The notes below the pieces were generated by a model. The model worked only from the letters and a program-made list of their open reading frames with translations, was not told the origin of the DNA and ran no database searches. A DNA stretch of 64,000 bases. Source: Curtobacterium flaccumfaciens (lineage in GTDB: Bacteria > Actinomycetota > Actinomycetes > Actinomycetales > Microbacteriaceae). A program made the translations under genes and the position numbers. Below, in pieces: positions 16,624 through 27,130 of the stretch. Where the stretch lies: positions 388,371 to 452,370 of the forward strand of contig NZ_SNVW01000002.1 of assembly GCF_004361695.1 (NCBI RefSeq), given 5' to 3'. Each line of letters opens with the position of its first letter. Positions within the stretch are counted from its first letter, which is position 1.

Positions 16624-16659
16624 GAACGTCCGCACGGGCTGCCGGACTTCCGGACTGCC

Positions 16660-16701
16660 GGACTGGAGGCGCGGTGCGGAGCCGACCCGCGCCTCCACGC
16701 C
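16660..16701. repeat. 42-bp palindrome copy (imperfect)
   Basis: Arms GGACTGGAGGCGCGG and the near complement ending CGCGCCTCCACGCC; lies just beyond the sufU stop codon, where it could also act as its terminator. Confidence 0.75.
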
Positions 16702-16715
16702 GGCACCCGGTCACG

Positions 16716-18514
<1,799 letters not shown>

Positions 18515-18521
18515 TCACGGC

Positions 18522-18555
18522 GAACGGCCCCGGACGACGTCGTCCGGGGCCGTTC
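18522..18555. terminator. Perfect hairpin between the antitoxin-like gene and sufS
   Basis: A 34-base perfect palindrome with arms GAACGGCCCCGGACGAC lies downstream of the 70-residue gene and upstream of sufS on the same strand. It would separate the two transcripts. No T-run follows, as is common for actinobacterial terminators. Confidence 0.7.
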
Positions 18556-18602
18556 ACGTCGTGCTGGTCGTCCTGTGCTGGTCGTGCTGCGCTGGTCGTG
18601 CG

Positions 18603-18815
18603 CTACTGGTTGCCGACCTGCTTGTCGGCGGCGTCACGCGCGCCGTCGATCTTGTCGTCGAACTTGCCGCCGGTCGCCTTCTTCACGGCGTCCGCGACGC
18701 CGTCGAGGACCTTGTCGCTGACCCCCTCGGCCTTTTCGCTCTTCAGGGCGTCCTGGACCTTGCCGTCCTTCAGGAACTCCTGCGCCTTCTTCGTGATGTC
18801 GTCGAACCCCGCCAT
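18603..18815 (-). CDS. MT0933-like antitoxin family small protein
   Basis: The 70-residue, lysine- and aspartate-rich protein (MAGFDDITKKAQEFLKDGKV, then VLDGVADAVKKATGGKFDDK, DGARDAADKQVGNQ) resembles the MT0933/Rv0909 antitoxin family in size and in the repeated helix pattern around ATGGKFDDKID. In Mycobacterium the partner is an SRPBCC-fold toxin next door; no such gene is adjacent here, so it is either an orphan or a stress protein of CsbD-like composition. The ribosome site GGAGCAGGCG is visible upstream. Confidence 0.65.
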   Translation of the reverse strand: MAGFDDITKKAQEFLKDGKVQDALKSEKAEGVSDKVLDGVADAVKKATGGKFDDKIDGARDAADKQVGNQ

Positions 18816-18875
18816 CGCCTGCTCCTCGCGTCGTGCGGAGCCCGTCGCTCCGTCGTGGAGCCGATGGTAGGCCGA

Positions 18876-20159
18876 TCAGACCATCTGTGCGCTGCGGCGT
18901 CGCGCGAGGACGTACCCGACCGCGACCGCGCCGGACACCGCCAGGAGCGCCGGGATGAGGATGTCCGTGCCCTCCTGCGTGAACTCGACCACGAGCACGA
19001 GGGCGGTGAAGGGCGCCCGCATCGTCGTCGCGAGGAACGCGGCGGCGCCGATGAACGCGAAGGCGGTCAGGCTCTGCGAGTCGGTCGGCCAGAGCAGCAG
19101 CCAGAGCCCGCCGAGCCCACCGCCGACGGCCGAACCGATCGCGATGGACGGCGTGAGGGTGCCGCCGACCGCACCGGCACCGATCGTCGCCGAGGTCGTG
19201 ATGGTGCGGATCACGCCGAGGACCAGCAGGAGCACGATCGGCGTCAGGCCGGCCACGGTGCCGTCGTCGAGCGAGGCGTTCATCGCCACCAGGCCGAGCG
19301 CCCGCCCGTTGCCGAGGATCTCCGGGAACGGCACCGCGATGAGGCCGACCATCGCGAACACGACGGGGAGCACCACGAGCAGGTGCCACCCCTTCGGCGC
19401 GATGCCCTGCAGCCGGTTCGTCAGCTTCACGAACCCCACGCCGGCGAAGCCGAGCACCGGGCCGACGACCACGGCCCAGACGAGCAGGGACGGCGAGAGG
19501 TGCGTCGTCGGCACGTGGTAGAGCACCTCGTCCGGGATCACCAGGCGCGCGACGAAGGCCGCGACGGCGCTCGTCGCGAACGCCGGCAGCGCGGTGGCGA
19601 AGCTGATCTCGCCGAGCAGCACCTCGACCGCGAAGAGCGCGCCGCCGAGCGGGACGTCGTACACGGCGGCGAGACCGGCGGCCGCACCGCACGCGACGAG
19701 GATCTTCGTCTCGCGGGCGGTCAGGCCGGCCCGGGCGGTGACGAGCTGGGACAGCCAGGCTCCGACCTCGCGCGGCGCCACCTCCTTGCCGATCGAGGCG
19801 CCGAGTCCGACGGCGAGGATCTGCACGCCGGCGTTGGCGACCGTCGCGAGCGCGGGCATCCGCTTGCCACCCACAGCCGCGGGCACCGAGACGATCGGCC
19901 GACCCCACCGGCGGAGCGCCCACCAGGCGAACCCGGTCAGGACGCCGGCGGCGACGAGCGCGAGGAAGCGGTTCAGGGGCGAGGGGGCGTCCGCCGCCTC
20001 GAGGTGCCCGCCGAACGGGTACCCGAACGCGACGAACTGGATGAGCTGCAGCGCGAGCCAGACGGCGATGCCGGCGATGCCCCCGGCGATCCCCACGAGT
20101 GCGGTGATGACGGCGAGCTTGAGCGCCCAGACGGGGGTCGCGTGTCCGGAGCGCGGCAT
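18876..20159 (-). CDS. CLC family chloride channel or H+/Cl- antiporter
   Basis: The 427-residue membrane protein has the CLC architecture of about ten to twelve hydrophobic helices. The gating region reads GLGASIGKEVAPREVG (with the glutamate in GKE, cf. GREGP of other members), and a second filter motif lies in TIGAGAVGGTLTPSIAIGSAVG. The GxxxxP-like block and missing CBS domains indicate a short bacterial CLC. The internal ATG at 20157-20159 was chosen because upstream residues are not conserved-looking. Transporter versus channel cannot be told. Confidence 0.88.
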   Translation of the reverse strand: MPRSGHATPVWALKLAVITALVGIAGGIAGIAVWLALQLIQFVAFGYPFGGHLEAADAPSPLNRFLALVAAGVLTGFAWWALRRWGRPIVSVPAAVGGKRMPALATVANAGVQILAVGLGASIGKEVAPREVGAWLSQLVTARAGLTARETKILVACGAAAGLAAVYDVPLGGALFAVEVLLGEISFATALPAFATSAVAAFVARLVIPDEVLYHVPTTHLSPSLLVWAVVVGPVLGFAGVGFVKLTNRLQGIAPKGWHLLVVLPVVFAMVGLIAVPFPEILGNGRALGLVAMNASLDDGTVAGLTPIVLLLVLGVIRTITTSATIGAGAVGGTLTPSIAIGSAVGGGLGGLWLLLWPTDSQSLTAFAFIGAAAFLATTMRAPFTALVLVVEFTQEGTDILIPALLAVSGAVAVGYVLARRRSAQMV

Positions 20160-20219
20160 GTCGAAAACCCTAGCGGCTCCGATCACCGGCACCGGGCCTC
20201 CCGTTCGTCCCACCTGCCG

Positions 20220-22346
20220 TCAGACGGCCGTCAGGCGGAACGGCACCACGCAGTCCGCCGGTACGAGGGGCGGCTGCAGGCCGACCGTGCCGAGCACGCG
20301 GCCGCCGAACACGCGGTCCCCTGCCCACCAGTCCGGCGCCTCGATGCCCTCGCCCGCGCCGACCAGGACGGGGTCGACGCGGTACACGGCGTCCGGGTCG
20401 AGGTCACGGAACCGGATCCGTCCGGTGCCGGAGACCTCGGACCGGCCCGTGCTCACGAAGAAGAACACCGCGTCGCGGGCGTCGGGCGCGACGGTGCCGT
20501 ACACCAGCCGGGTGTCGTCGACCTCGTCCATCCGCACGAGGTCGCCGCCGTGCAGCAGTCCGCGCCACGCCACGTGCAGCGCGATCCACTGCCGCAGCGC
20601 CGACTCCTCGTCGGGCGTGGCCTGCGCGAGGTCCCACTCGATGCCGAAGTGCCCGACGATCGCCGTGCCGGCGCGGAACGCCAGGTCGTGCACCCGGCCC
20701 GTCGTGTGGTTCCGCCCGCTCGCGACGTGGGCGCCGAGCAGCTCCGGCGGCAGGAGCTGCTGGGTCCACCGGTGCATCTGCTGCCGTTCGAGCGGGTCGA
20801 TGTCGTCCGACACCCAGACCCGGTCGGTGTGCTCGAGGACCCCGAGGTCCACGCGGGCGCCGCCGGACGAGCACGACTCGATCTCGAGCGCCGGGAACCG
20901 CTCCTTGAGCGTCGCCAGCAACCGGTACGCGGCGAGGGTCTGCTCGTGCACCGCCGCGCCGCCGCCGGGGTGACCGGCCTCGACCAGGTCGCGGTTGTGG
21001 TCCCACTTGACGTACTCGATCCCGTACTCGCCGATGATCGCCGTCATCCGCTCGAGCAGGTACGCGAACGCCTCGGGGACCGCCAGGTCGAGGACCTGCT
21101 GGTGCCGGGACCGCACGGGCAGCCGACCGTCCGCCTGCAGGATCCACTCCGGGTGGGCCCGCGCAAGGTCGCTGTCCTCGTTGACCATCTCCGGCTCGAA
21201 CCACAGGCCGAACTCCATGCCGAGCGCACGCACGCGGTCGACGAGCGGGCCGAGGCCGTCCGGCCAGACGTCCTCGTCGACGTACCAGTCGCCGAGCCCG
21301 GCGTGGTCGTCGCGGCGGCCCCGGAACCAGCCGTCGTCGAGGACGTAGCGCTCGACCCCGAGCCGTGCGGCCCGCTCGGCGAGGTCGGTCAGGCGCGCCA
21401 GGTCGTGGTCGAAGTAGACGGCCTCCCAGACGTTGATCGTCACCGGGCGCGGTCGCGTCGGGTGCTGCGGACGGCTGCGGACCCACCGGTGGAAGCGCCG
21501 GGCCTGGTCGTCGAGCCCGTCGCCGTACGCCGCGTAGAGCCACGGCCCGGCGTAGGTGTCGCCGGTGGCCAGCCGGACCTCCCCCGGCAGGAGCAGCTCG
21601 CCGCCGCCGACGACCTGCCGACCGGTCGCCAGGCGTTCGGCGACGTGCCGGTGGTTGCCGCTCCAGGCGGTGTGCACGCCCCACACCTCGCCGCGGGCGA
21701 AACCGAACCCGGGCGTGCCGACGCTGAGCACCGTGGCGGCGTCGGCCCCGGTGCGGCCCTTCCGGCCCTCGCGTTCGTGGGTGCCGACGACGAGTTCCCG
21801 GCGCTGCGGGGTGCGCTCCTTGCCCCATCGACCGGCGAAGTCGAGGATCTCGCGCGCGTGGGACGGCACCGGCAGGACGAGCGTGAGGTCGTCGACCGTG
21901 TACACGCCCGCCCCGGTGTTCGTGACGGCGGCACGGGTCCGGACGAGCCCGGAGACGAGCATCTCGACGGTCAGCGTGAGGGCGAGCCCGGCGGTGGCGG
22001 CGACGGCGTGGACGGTGACCGAACCCGCGCCCGCGCCCGGCCGCACGTCCACCGCAGTCACCGTGAACGCCGGGGACCAGTCGCGGCCGTCCCGGTGCCC
22101 GGCGAGCCCCGGTCGCCCGGTCCACCCGCGGTGCGGCTCGGGCAGGATCGCCAACCGCACCGGCACGTCCACCTCGTTGTTCGCGACCGGTGCGACGTCG
22201 GCCTCGGCGAGCGCCGCGAGCGCTTGGTCGTCGAGTGGTCCGAGCGCCGCGCCCCAGTGCACCACGGCGGGCAGGGCGCGGTCACGGCAGTCGAGCACCA
22301 GGGAGACTCCCCCGGCTTGCAGGTGGACGAAGTCGTTCGTGGTCAC
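20220..22346 (-). CDS. Alpha-galactosidase, GH36
   Basis: The 708-residue protein is a GH36 alpha-galactosidase: N-terminal beta-sandwich (residues about 1-300), a (beta/alpha)8 barrel beginning VTINVWEAVYFDHD, and a C-terminal beta domain. The nucleophile is about D449 in YVKWDHNRD and the acid/base is about D513 in VWVSDDIDP; FEIESCSSGG-type residues (LEIESCSSGGARVDLG) lie between. It should release alpha-galactose from raffinose-type sugars. No signal peptide, so substrates must be imported. The GTG start lies 14 bases from the corA stop, suggesting cotranscription. Confidence 0.93.
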   Translation of the reverse strand: MTTNDFVHLQAGGVSLVLDCRDRALPAVVHWGAALGPLDDQALAALAEADVAPVANNEVDVPVRLAILPEPHRGWTGRPGLAGHRDGRDWSPAFTVTAVDVRPGAGAGSVTVHAVAATAGLALTLTVEMLVSGLVRTRAAVTNTGAGVYTVDDLTLVLPVPSHAREILDFAGRWGKERTPQRRELVVGTHEREGRKGRTGADAATVLSVGTPGFGFARGEVWGVHTAWSGNHRHVAERLATGRQVVGGGELLLPGEVRLATGDTYAGPWLYAAYGDGLDDQARRFHRWVRSRPQHPTRPRPVTINVWEAVYFDHDLARLTDLAERAARLGVERYVLDDGWFRGRRDDHAGLGDWYVDEDVWPDGLGPLVDRVRALGMEFGLWFEPEMVNEDSDLARAHPEWILQADGRLPVRSRHQQVLDLAVPEAFAYLLERMTAIIGEYGIEYVKWDHNRDLVEAGHPGGGAAVHEQTLAAYRLLATLKERFPALEIESCSSGGARVDLGVLEHTDRVWVSDDIDPLERQQMHRWTQQLLPPELLGAHVASGRNHTTGRVHDLAFRAGTAIVGHFGIEWDLAQATPDEESALRQWIALHVAWRGLLHGGDLVRMDEVDDTRLVYGTVAPDARDAVFFFVSTGRSEVSGTGRIRFRDLDPDAVYRVDPVLVGAGEGIEAPDWWAGDRVFGGRVLGTVGLQPPLVPADCVVPFRLTAV

Positions 22347-22360
22347 GGACCGAGTCTCCC

Positions 22361-23344
22361 TCAGAACCAGCGCTTGACCTTGAACACCACCCAGAGCACC
22401 GCCGCGAACACCACCATCGCCACGATCGCCAGCGGGTACCCGAGGGGCCACTGCAACTCGGGCATGTGCGTGAAGTTCATGCCGTAGATCGCCGCGACGA
22501 GCGTCGGGGCGAACAGGATCGCCGCCCAGCCGGAGATCTTCTTCGTGTCGTCGTTCTGCTTCTGCGCCGCCAGAGTCGAGTCGACCGTCAGTGCGTTCTG
22601 CAGCAGCTGCCGGAACGTGTCCAGACGCTCGACGGTCCGGATGGCGTGGTCGAGGACGTCGCGGAACCGTCGCTGCATCTCCACCGGCAGGTGGTATTTC
22701 TCGGCGCCGCGGTGCAGGTTCTCGATGATGTGGATGAGCGGTCGGGCGGCACGCTGGAAGTCGACGACCTCGCCGAAGAGCTCGTAGATGCGCCGGGAGA
22801 CCCCCGCCTCGCCCGCGAAGAGCTGGTCCTCGATCTGGTTGATGTCCTCCTCGAGGCCGTCGATGACCGGCACGTAGCCGTCCACGATCGTGTCCATCAG
22901 CGCCCAGAGCTGCGCCTGCGGGCCGACCGTCACGAGCCCGGGCTTGCCGCTCATCCGCTGCAGGGCTCGCGGCACGGTCTGCGCTCCGCGGGGATCGGCC
23001 TTGACGACCACGAGGAAGAAGCTCTCCCCGACGAAGGCGTGAACCTCGCCGAACTCGACCTCCTCGGCACGGTCGTTGTAGAGCGCCGGCTTCAGCACGA
23101 CGAAGAGCGTCGAGCCGTAGCGCTCGAGCTTCGGTCGCTGGTGCCCCTCGGCGGAGTCCTCGACCGCCAGCTCGTGCAGGCCGAGGGCGACCGCCACGTC
23201 GCCGAGTTCCTCGGCGTCGGGCTGGTGCAGCACGATGCACGCGCTGGCGCCCTGGTCCTCCAGCATCCGGAAGGTGTCGTCGAGCGAGGGACTCGGGATC
23301 GGGGCGATCCGGTCGACGTAGACGGTGTTCAGCTCGACGGTCAC
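22361..23344 (-). CDS. corA: CorA family magnesium/cobalt transporter
   Basis: The 327-residue protein has a large cytoplasmic N-terminal domain and two C-terminal transmembrane helices joined by the ion-selective GMN motif (residues 288-290, YGMNF). The long stalk helix includes LINALEEDINQIEDQLF-like sequence (GLEEDINQIEDQLFAG). CorA forms pentameric Mg2+ channels. The GTG at 23342-23344 gives the standard length; the upstream extension overlaps a repeat palindrome and is not conserved-looking. Confidence 0.94.
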   Translation of the reverse strand: MTVELNTVYVDRIAPIPSPSLDDTFRMLEDQGASACIVLHQPDAEELGDVAVALGLHELAVEDSAEGHQRPKLERYGSTLFVVLKPALYNDRAEEVEFGEVHAFVGESFFLVVVKADPRGAQTVPRALQRMSGKPGLVTVGPQAQLWALMDTIVDGYVPVIDGLEEDINQIEDQLFAGEAGVSRRIYELFGEVVDFQRAARPLIHIIENLHRGAEKYHLPVEMQRRFRDVLDHAIRTVERLDTFRQLLQNALTVDSTLAAQKQNDDTKKISGWAAILFAPTLVAAIYGMNFTHMPELQWPLGYPLAIVAMVVFAAVLWVVFKVKRWF

Positions 23345-23375
23345 GCCACCACCGTACGCAGGGTGCGCGGTTTCC

Positions 23376-23417
23376 GGCCTGGAGGCGCGTGGCGGCGCCG
23401 CCACGCGCCTCCAGGCC
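23376..23417. repeat. Perfect 42-bp palindrome
   Basis: Twenty-one-base arms beginning GGCCTGGAGGCGCGTGGCGG meet with no loop. It lies in the divergent corA / TspO-like spacer, so it is not acting as a terminator between convergent genes. Confidence 0.9.
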
Positions 23418-23507
23418 GTCCCCCGGCTGGCTGGACGTGCGCTGCGCGCCGGTGGTGACCACGCGCCTACCGTGCAGGTCATCAGCATGCTGACGAAAGG
23501 GACTGAC

Positions 23508-24329
23508 ATGAAGAGGATCTGGAAGCGGATCGCCGTCGCGGTGAGTGCCGTCGTCGCGGTCGTCGGCGCGTTCGTGGGCTCCGGTGCTGCCGGGGGCACC
23601 CCGATCCAGGACGCCGCCGGCGGGGCGCTGTCGGCGTCCTCGACCGCGATCGCGCCGGACGGCCCGGCGTTCTCGATCTGGAGCGTCGTCTACGTGGGGC
23701 TGCTGGCGTACGCCGTCCGCCAGTGCTTCCGCACCGCCGACGACGACCGCCACGCGCGCCTCGCCGTGCCGGTCGTGCTCTCGCTGCTCCTCAACGCCGC
23801 GTGGATCCTGTCCGTGCAGTTCGGGTTCCTGTGGCTGAGCGAACCGATCATCGTGGCGCTGCTCGCGGTGCTGGTCTGGGTCTTCGTGATCCTGCGCCGC
23901 ACCCGACCGTCCGGCATCGTGGCGGCGATCGTCACCGACGGGACCTTCGGCCTGTACCTCGGCTGGGTCTGCGTCGCGACGGCGGCCAACACGGCGGCGG
24001 TCCTGACGGCGGCGGGCTTCCGGGGCTTCGGCCTCGGGCAGGACGTCTGGGGCGTGCTCGTCGCCGCGGTGGCCGGGCTCGTCGGGGTGCTGCTCGCCGT
24101 GTGGGGCCGCGGGCGCCTGGCGCCGACCGCCGCGCTCGCGTGGGGGTTGGCGTGGGTGGCGGTCGCGCGGCTCGACGGGCCGCTCGTATCGACGCCGACG
24201 GCCGTGGCGGCGGTGGTCGCGGCGGCTGCTGCGGTCGTCGTGACGCTCGTGGTGCGGGCGCGCGTCGGGTGGGTCGCCGGGCGTGCGGGGCGCGGCGCCT
24301 CCGTGCTGCCGAAGCGACAGATGTCCTGA
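23508..24329 (+). CDS. TspO/MBR-like integral membrane protein
   Basis: The 273-residue protein has a signal-anchor-like start (MKRIWKRIAVAVSAVVAVVG) and about six hydrophobic helices. AFSIWSVVYVGLLAYAVRQ and LLNAAWILSVQFGFLWLSE match the helix 1-3 pattern (F-x-I-W, N-x-x-W) of tryptophan-rich sensory/TspO-type proteins and related tryptophan-rich membrane proteins, but it is longer than classical TspO. AAAGGGA precedes the ATG at 23508. Ligand and role are unknown. Confidence 0.65.
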   Translation: MKRIWKRIAVAVSAVVAVVGAFVGSGAAGGTPIQDAAGGALSASSTAIAPDGPAFSIWSVVYVGLLAYAVRQCFRTADDDRHARLAVPVVLSLLLNAAWILSVQFGFLWLSEPIIVALLAVLVWVFVILRRTRPSGIVAAIVTDGTFGLYLGWVCVATAANTAAVLTAAGFRGFGLGQDVWGVLVAAVAGLVGVLLAVWGRGRLAPTAALAWGLAWVAVARLDGPLVSTPTAVAAVVAAAAAVVVTLVVRARVGWVAGRAGRGASVLPKRQMS

Positions 24330-24388
24330 CAGCCGCTCGCCCCGAGCCGCGAGCCGCGAGTCTCGCCCGGCGCCCGGCGCGACCGGAG

Positions 24389-24447
24389 TTTCGCCCTGAG
24401 CGACACTTCTCGGGGTCGTGGCCGCGTGAAGTGTCGCTCAGCCCGAA
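24389..24447. repeat. Hairpin of the GAGCGACAC family
   Basis: Arms CTGAGCGACACTTC and GAAGTGTCGCTCAG sit between the convergent TspO-like and ald genes; outer bases TTTCGCC and GCCCGAAT extend the pairing. It may terminate both transcripts. Confidence 0.8.
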
Positions 24448-24487
24448 TGTCGGCGGGCCCGGCGGCGGCCGGCGGCGCCGGCGGCGC

Positions 24488-25588
24488 TCAGCGCCCCGCG
24501 GCCACCAGCCCGTGCGCCGCGGCGACGGCCTCGTTCACGACCTGGCCCGCGTGCACGTTCACCCCGAGCGCCAGGGCCGGGTCCGCCGCCGTCGCGGCCT
24601 CCCACCCGCGGTCGGCGATCGCCACGGCGTAGGGCAGCGTCGCGTTCGTGAGCGAGATCGTCGAGGTGCGCGGCACCGCCCCGGGCATGTTCGCCACGCA
24701 GTAGTACACCGAGTCGTGCACCGCGAAGGTCGGGTCGTCGTGGGTGGTCGGGTGCGAGCCCTCGAAGCAGCCGCCCTGGTCGATCGCGATGTCGACGAGC
24801 ACCGACCCCGGCTGCATGTCCGCGACCATGGCGTCGGTGACGAGCTTCGGCGCCGAGGCCCCCGGGATGAGCACCGACCCGATCACGAGATCGGCGTCCC
24901 GCAGTGCCTCGGCGATGGCGTGCGCCGACGACCGCAGCGTCGTGATCCGCCCGTCGAACCGGGCGTCGAGTGCCCGGAGCCGCGGCAGGCTGATGTCGAA
25001 CACGGTGACCTCGGCACCGAGCCCGAGCGCCATGGTGGCGGCGTGCTCACCCGCGACCCCGCCGCCGATCACGACGACGCGGCCCTTGGGCGCCCCGGGG
25101 ACCCCGCCGAGCAGGAGCCCGCGGCCGCCGTGCACGCGCATGAGGTGGTGCGCGCCGACCTGCGCGGAGAGCCGTCCGGCGATCTCGGACATCGGCGAGA
25201 GCAGCGGCAGCGAGCGGTCCGGCAGCTGCACCGTCTCGTAGGCGATCGCGGTCGCGCCGGACGCGATGAGCGCGTCGGTCAGGGGCCGGTCGGCTGCCAG
25301 GTGCAGGTAGGTGAAGAGGACCTGTCCGGGGCGGATCGAGGCGTACTCGGACGCCACCGGCTCCTTCACCTTCATGACCATCTCGGCGCGCTCCCAGACC
25401 TCGGCCGCTGTCGGCACGATGGTCGCCCCCGCGGCGGCGTACTCGGCGTCCGGGAAGGACGAGCCCTCGCCCGCTCCGGCCTGCACGAGGACCTGGTGGC
25501 CGTGCAGCGCCAGCTCGGCGACGCCGGCCGGGGTGGCCGCCACGCGGTACTCGTTGTTCTTGATCTCGGTGGGGACGCCGATGCGCAT
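24488..25588 (-). CDS. ald: Alanine dehydrogenase
   Basis: Ald interconverts L-alanine and pyruvate plus ammonia with NAD. The 366-residue product starts [17 protein letters not shown], the family signature with the substrate-binding arginine, and has MKVKEP (substrate lysine), TYLHLAAD (catalytic histidine), the Rossmann loop [11 protein letters not shown] and [15 protein letters not shown] with the C-terminal aspartate. [12 protein letters not shown] completes the pattern. The ATG at 25586-25588 replaces a longer in-frame ATG that lacks conserved sequence. It stands alone with its own promoter region (25589-25716). Confidence 0.95.
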   Translation of the reverse strand: MRIGVPTEIKNNEYRVAATPAGVAELALHGHQVLVQAGAGEGSSFPDAEYAAAGATIVPTAAEVWERAEMVMKVKEPVASEYASIRPGQVLFTYLHLAADRPLTDALIASGATAIAYETVQLPDRSLPLLSPMSEIAGRLSAQVGAHHLMRVHGGRGLLLGGVPGAPKGRVVVIGGGVAGEHAATMALGLGAEVTVFDISLPRLRALDARFDGRITTLRSSAHAIAEALRDADLVIGSVLIPGASAPKLVTDAMVADMQPGSVLVDIAIDQGGCFEGSHPTTHDDPTFAVHDSVYYCVANMPGAVPRTSTISLTNATLPYAVAIADRGWEAATAADPALALGVNVHAGQVVNEAVAAAHGLVAAGR

Positions 25589-25716
25589 CGCAGACTCCTT
25601 CGTGGGTGGTGCTCTCGTCCACACCATTCAGCGCCGGATTCGTTGCGGGGACGTTACAGCCGAACATCCGGACGACGCACGGCACATCCGTGCGATGAGA
25701 TTCGGTGGTCGGCCGC

Positions 25717-27105
25717 TCAGAAGACCTTGCCCGGGTTGAGGATCCCCGCCGGGTCGAACACCCGCCGGATGCCACGCTGCAGCTCGAGCACGTCGTCGCC
25801 GAGCTCGTCGCCGATCCACCGCCGCTTGAGCACGCCGACGCCGTGCTCCCCGGTGAGGGTCCCGCCGAGCTCGATCGCCGCACGGAACATCGCGTCCGCC
25901 GCCTGCCACACGTGCGGCGGGACCTCGTCGCCCGCGAACACGAAGTTCGGGTGCAGGTTGCCGTCGCCCGCGTGGGCCACGGTCGGGATCGCGACCCCGT
26001 ACTCCTGACCGATCGCCTCGACCCGGGCGAACATCTCGGCGAGCCGACTGCGCGGCACGGCGACGTCCTCGATGAGCACCCGGCCCCGTGCCTCCATGGC
26101 CGGGTGGAACGACCGACGGATGGTGAGCAGGCGCTCGCGTTCCGCCGCCGAGCCGGCCAGGTGGACGGTGCCGCCCTCGGACTGGAGGCGCGGCGCGGCT
26201 CCCAGCGCCGCCTCCGTCGCGCCCGGGCCGTCGTACTCGACGAGCAGGAACACCTGGCCCGCCGCAGTGCTCCCCACGGTCTGGGCGATGACGTCCGGCC
26301 CGAGGTAGGCGGCGATGCCCTCGAGCGCGGCGGCGTCGAGGAGTTCGACCGTCGACGGCCGGTCGGCTCCGGTGACGACGAGCGCCGCGGCCCGGGCGGC
26401 CGACTCGACGGACGGGAAGACGGCGCCGAGCGTGGCCGGCTCGCCCGCGGGGATCGGCACGAGCCGGACCGTCGCGCCGACGATCACACCGAGGGTGCCC
26501 TCCGAACCGACGAGCAGCGCCGTCAGGTCGAGCCCGGTCACGCCCTTGACGGTGCGGTGGCCCGTGGAGATCAGCCGACCGTCGGCGAGCACCACGTCGA
26601 GCCCGAGCACGGCCTCGCGCGTCACCCCGTACTTCACGCAGCGGAGTCCGCCGGCGTTCGTGGCGATGTTGCCGCCGACGCTCGCGATCGCCGCGCTCGC
26701 GGGGTCCGGCGCGAACCGCAGGCCGAACTCGGCGACCGCGGCGTTGAGGTCGCCGTTGAGCACCCCGGGTTCGACGATCGCGAACTCGTCCTCGGTCGAG
26801 ACGCCGACGATGCGGTCCATCCGGGCGACGCTGAGCACGACGGTGCCCTCGGTGCCGTTCGCGCCGCCGGCGAGTCCGGTGCCGGCGCCCCGCGGCACGA
26901 CCGGTACGCGCAGCTCGGTGCAGGTGCGGAGGGTGGCCTGGACGTGCTCGACCGTCCGGGACTCGACGACGGCGACGGGCCCGCCGGGTGCGGTCCAGCC
27001 GGACTTGTCGGTCCGTGCTGCGTCGAGCACGGACGGGTCGGTCAGGACGAGCGTGCCGTCCTGGTCGTCGAGGGCGGACCGGAGGGCGGTGACGACGGTG
27101 TCCAT
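25717..27105 (-). CDS. FAD-binding oxidase, GlcD / D-lactate dehydrogenase type
   Basis: The 462-residue flavoprotein has the PCMH-type FAD domain (PVVPRGAGTGLAGGA, NIATNAGGLRCVKYGVTREAVLGLDVVLADG, TGLDLTALLVGSEGTLGVI) and the C-terminal FAD-oxidase domain ending HAGDGNLHPNF, LTGEHGVG and FDPAGILNPGKVF. This fits glycolate oxidase subunit GlcD or D-lactate dehydrogenase; D-2-hydroxy acid oxidation is expected, substrate uncertain. No glcE/glcF partner is adjacent. Around residue 300 the coding sequence includes a degenerate copy of the dispersed 42-bp element. Confidence 0.9.
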   Translation of the reverse strand: MDTVVTALRSALDDQDGTLVLTDPSVLDAARTDKSGWTAPGGPVAVVESRTVEHVQATLRTCTELRVPVVPRGAGTGLAGGANGTEGTVVLSVARMDRIVGVSTEDEFAIVEPGVLNGDLNAAVAEFGLRFAPDPASAAIASVGGNIATNAGGLRCVKYGVTREAVLGLDVVLADGRLISTGHRTVKGVTGLDLTALLVGSEGTLGVIVGATVRLVPIPAGEPATLGAVFPSVESAARAAALVVTGADRPSTVELLDAAALEGIAAYLGPDVIAQTVGSTAAGQVFLLVEYDGPGATEAALGAAPRLQSEGGTVHLAGSAAERERLLTIRRSFHPAMEARGRVLIEDVAVPRSRLAEMFARVEAIGQEYGVAIPTVAHAGDGNLHPNFVFAGDEVPPHVWQAADAMFRAAIELGGTLTGEHGVGVLKRRWIGDELGDDVLELQRGIRRVFDPAGILNPGKVF

Positions 27106-27130
27106 GCCGCCACGCTACCGAGCACCGCCG

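Larger units (their letters stand above)
16201..16715. repeat. Gene-free repeat cluster between the lipoprotein and sufU genes
   Basis: This 515-base stretch has no credible gene. It holds an orphan LacI-type operator with a TACAAT box just upstream (16249-16272), three 42-bp palindromes (16301-16342, 16492-16533, 16660-16701), two nested GCACAAC hairpins (16380-16439, 16564-16623), and an 8-base tandem run of GGACTGAC/GGACTGCC at about 16452-16491. The palindromes and hairpins alternate in order, as if a composite unit had been duplicated. Confidence 0.8.
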
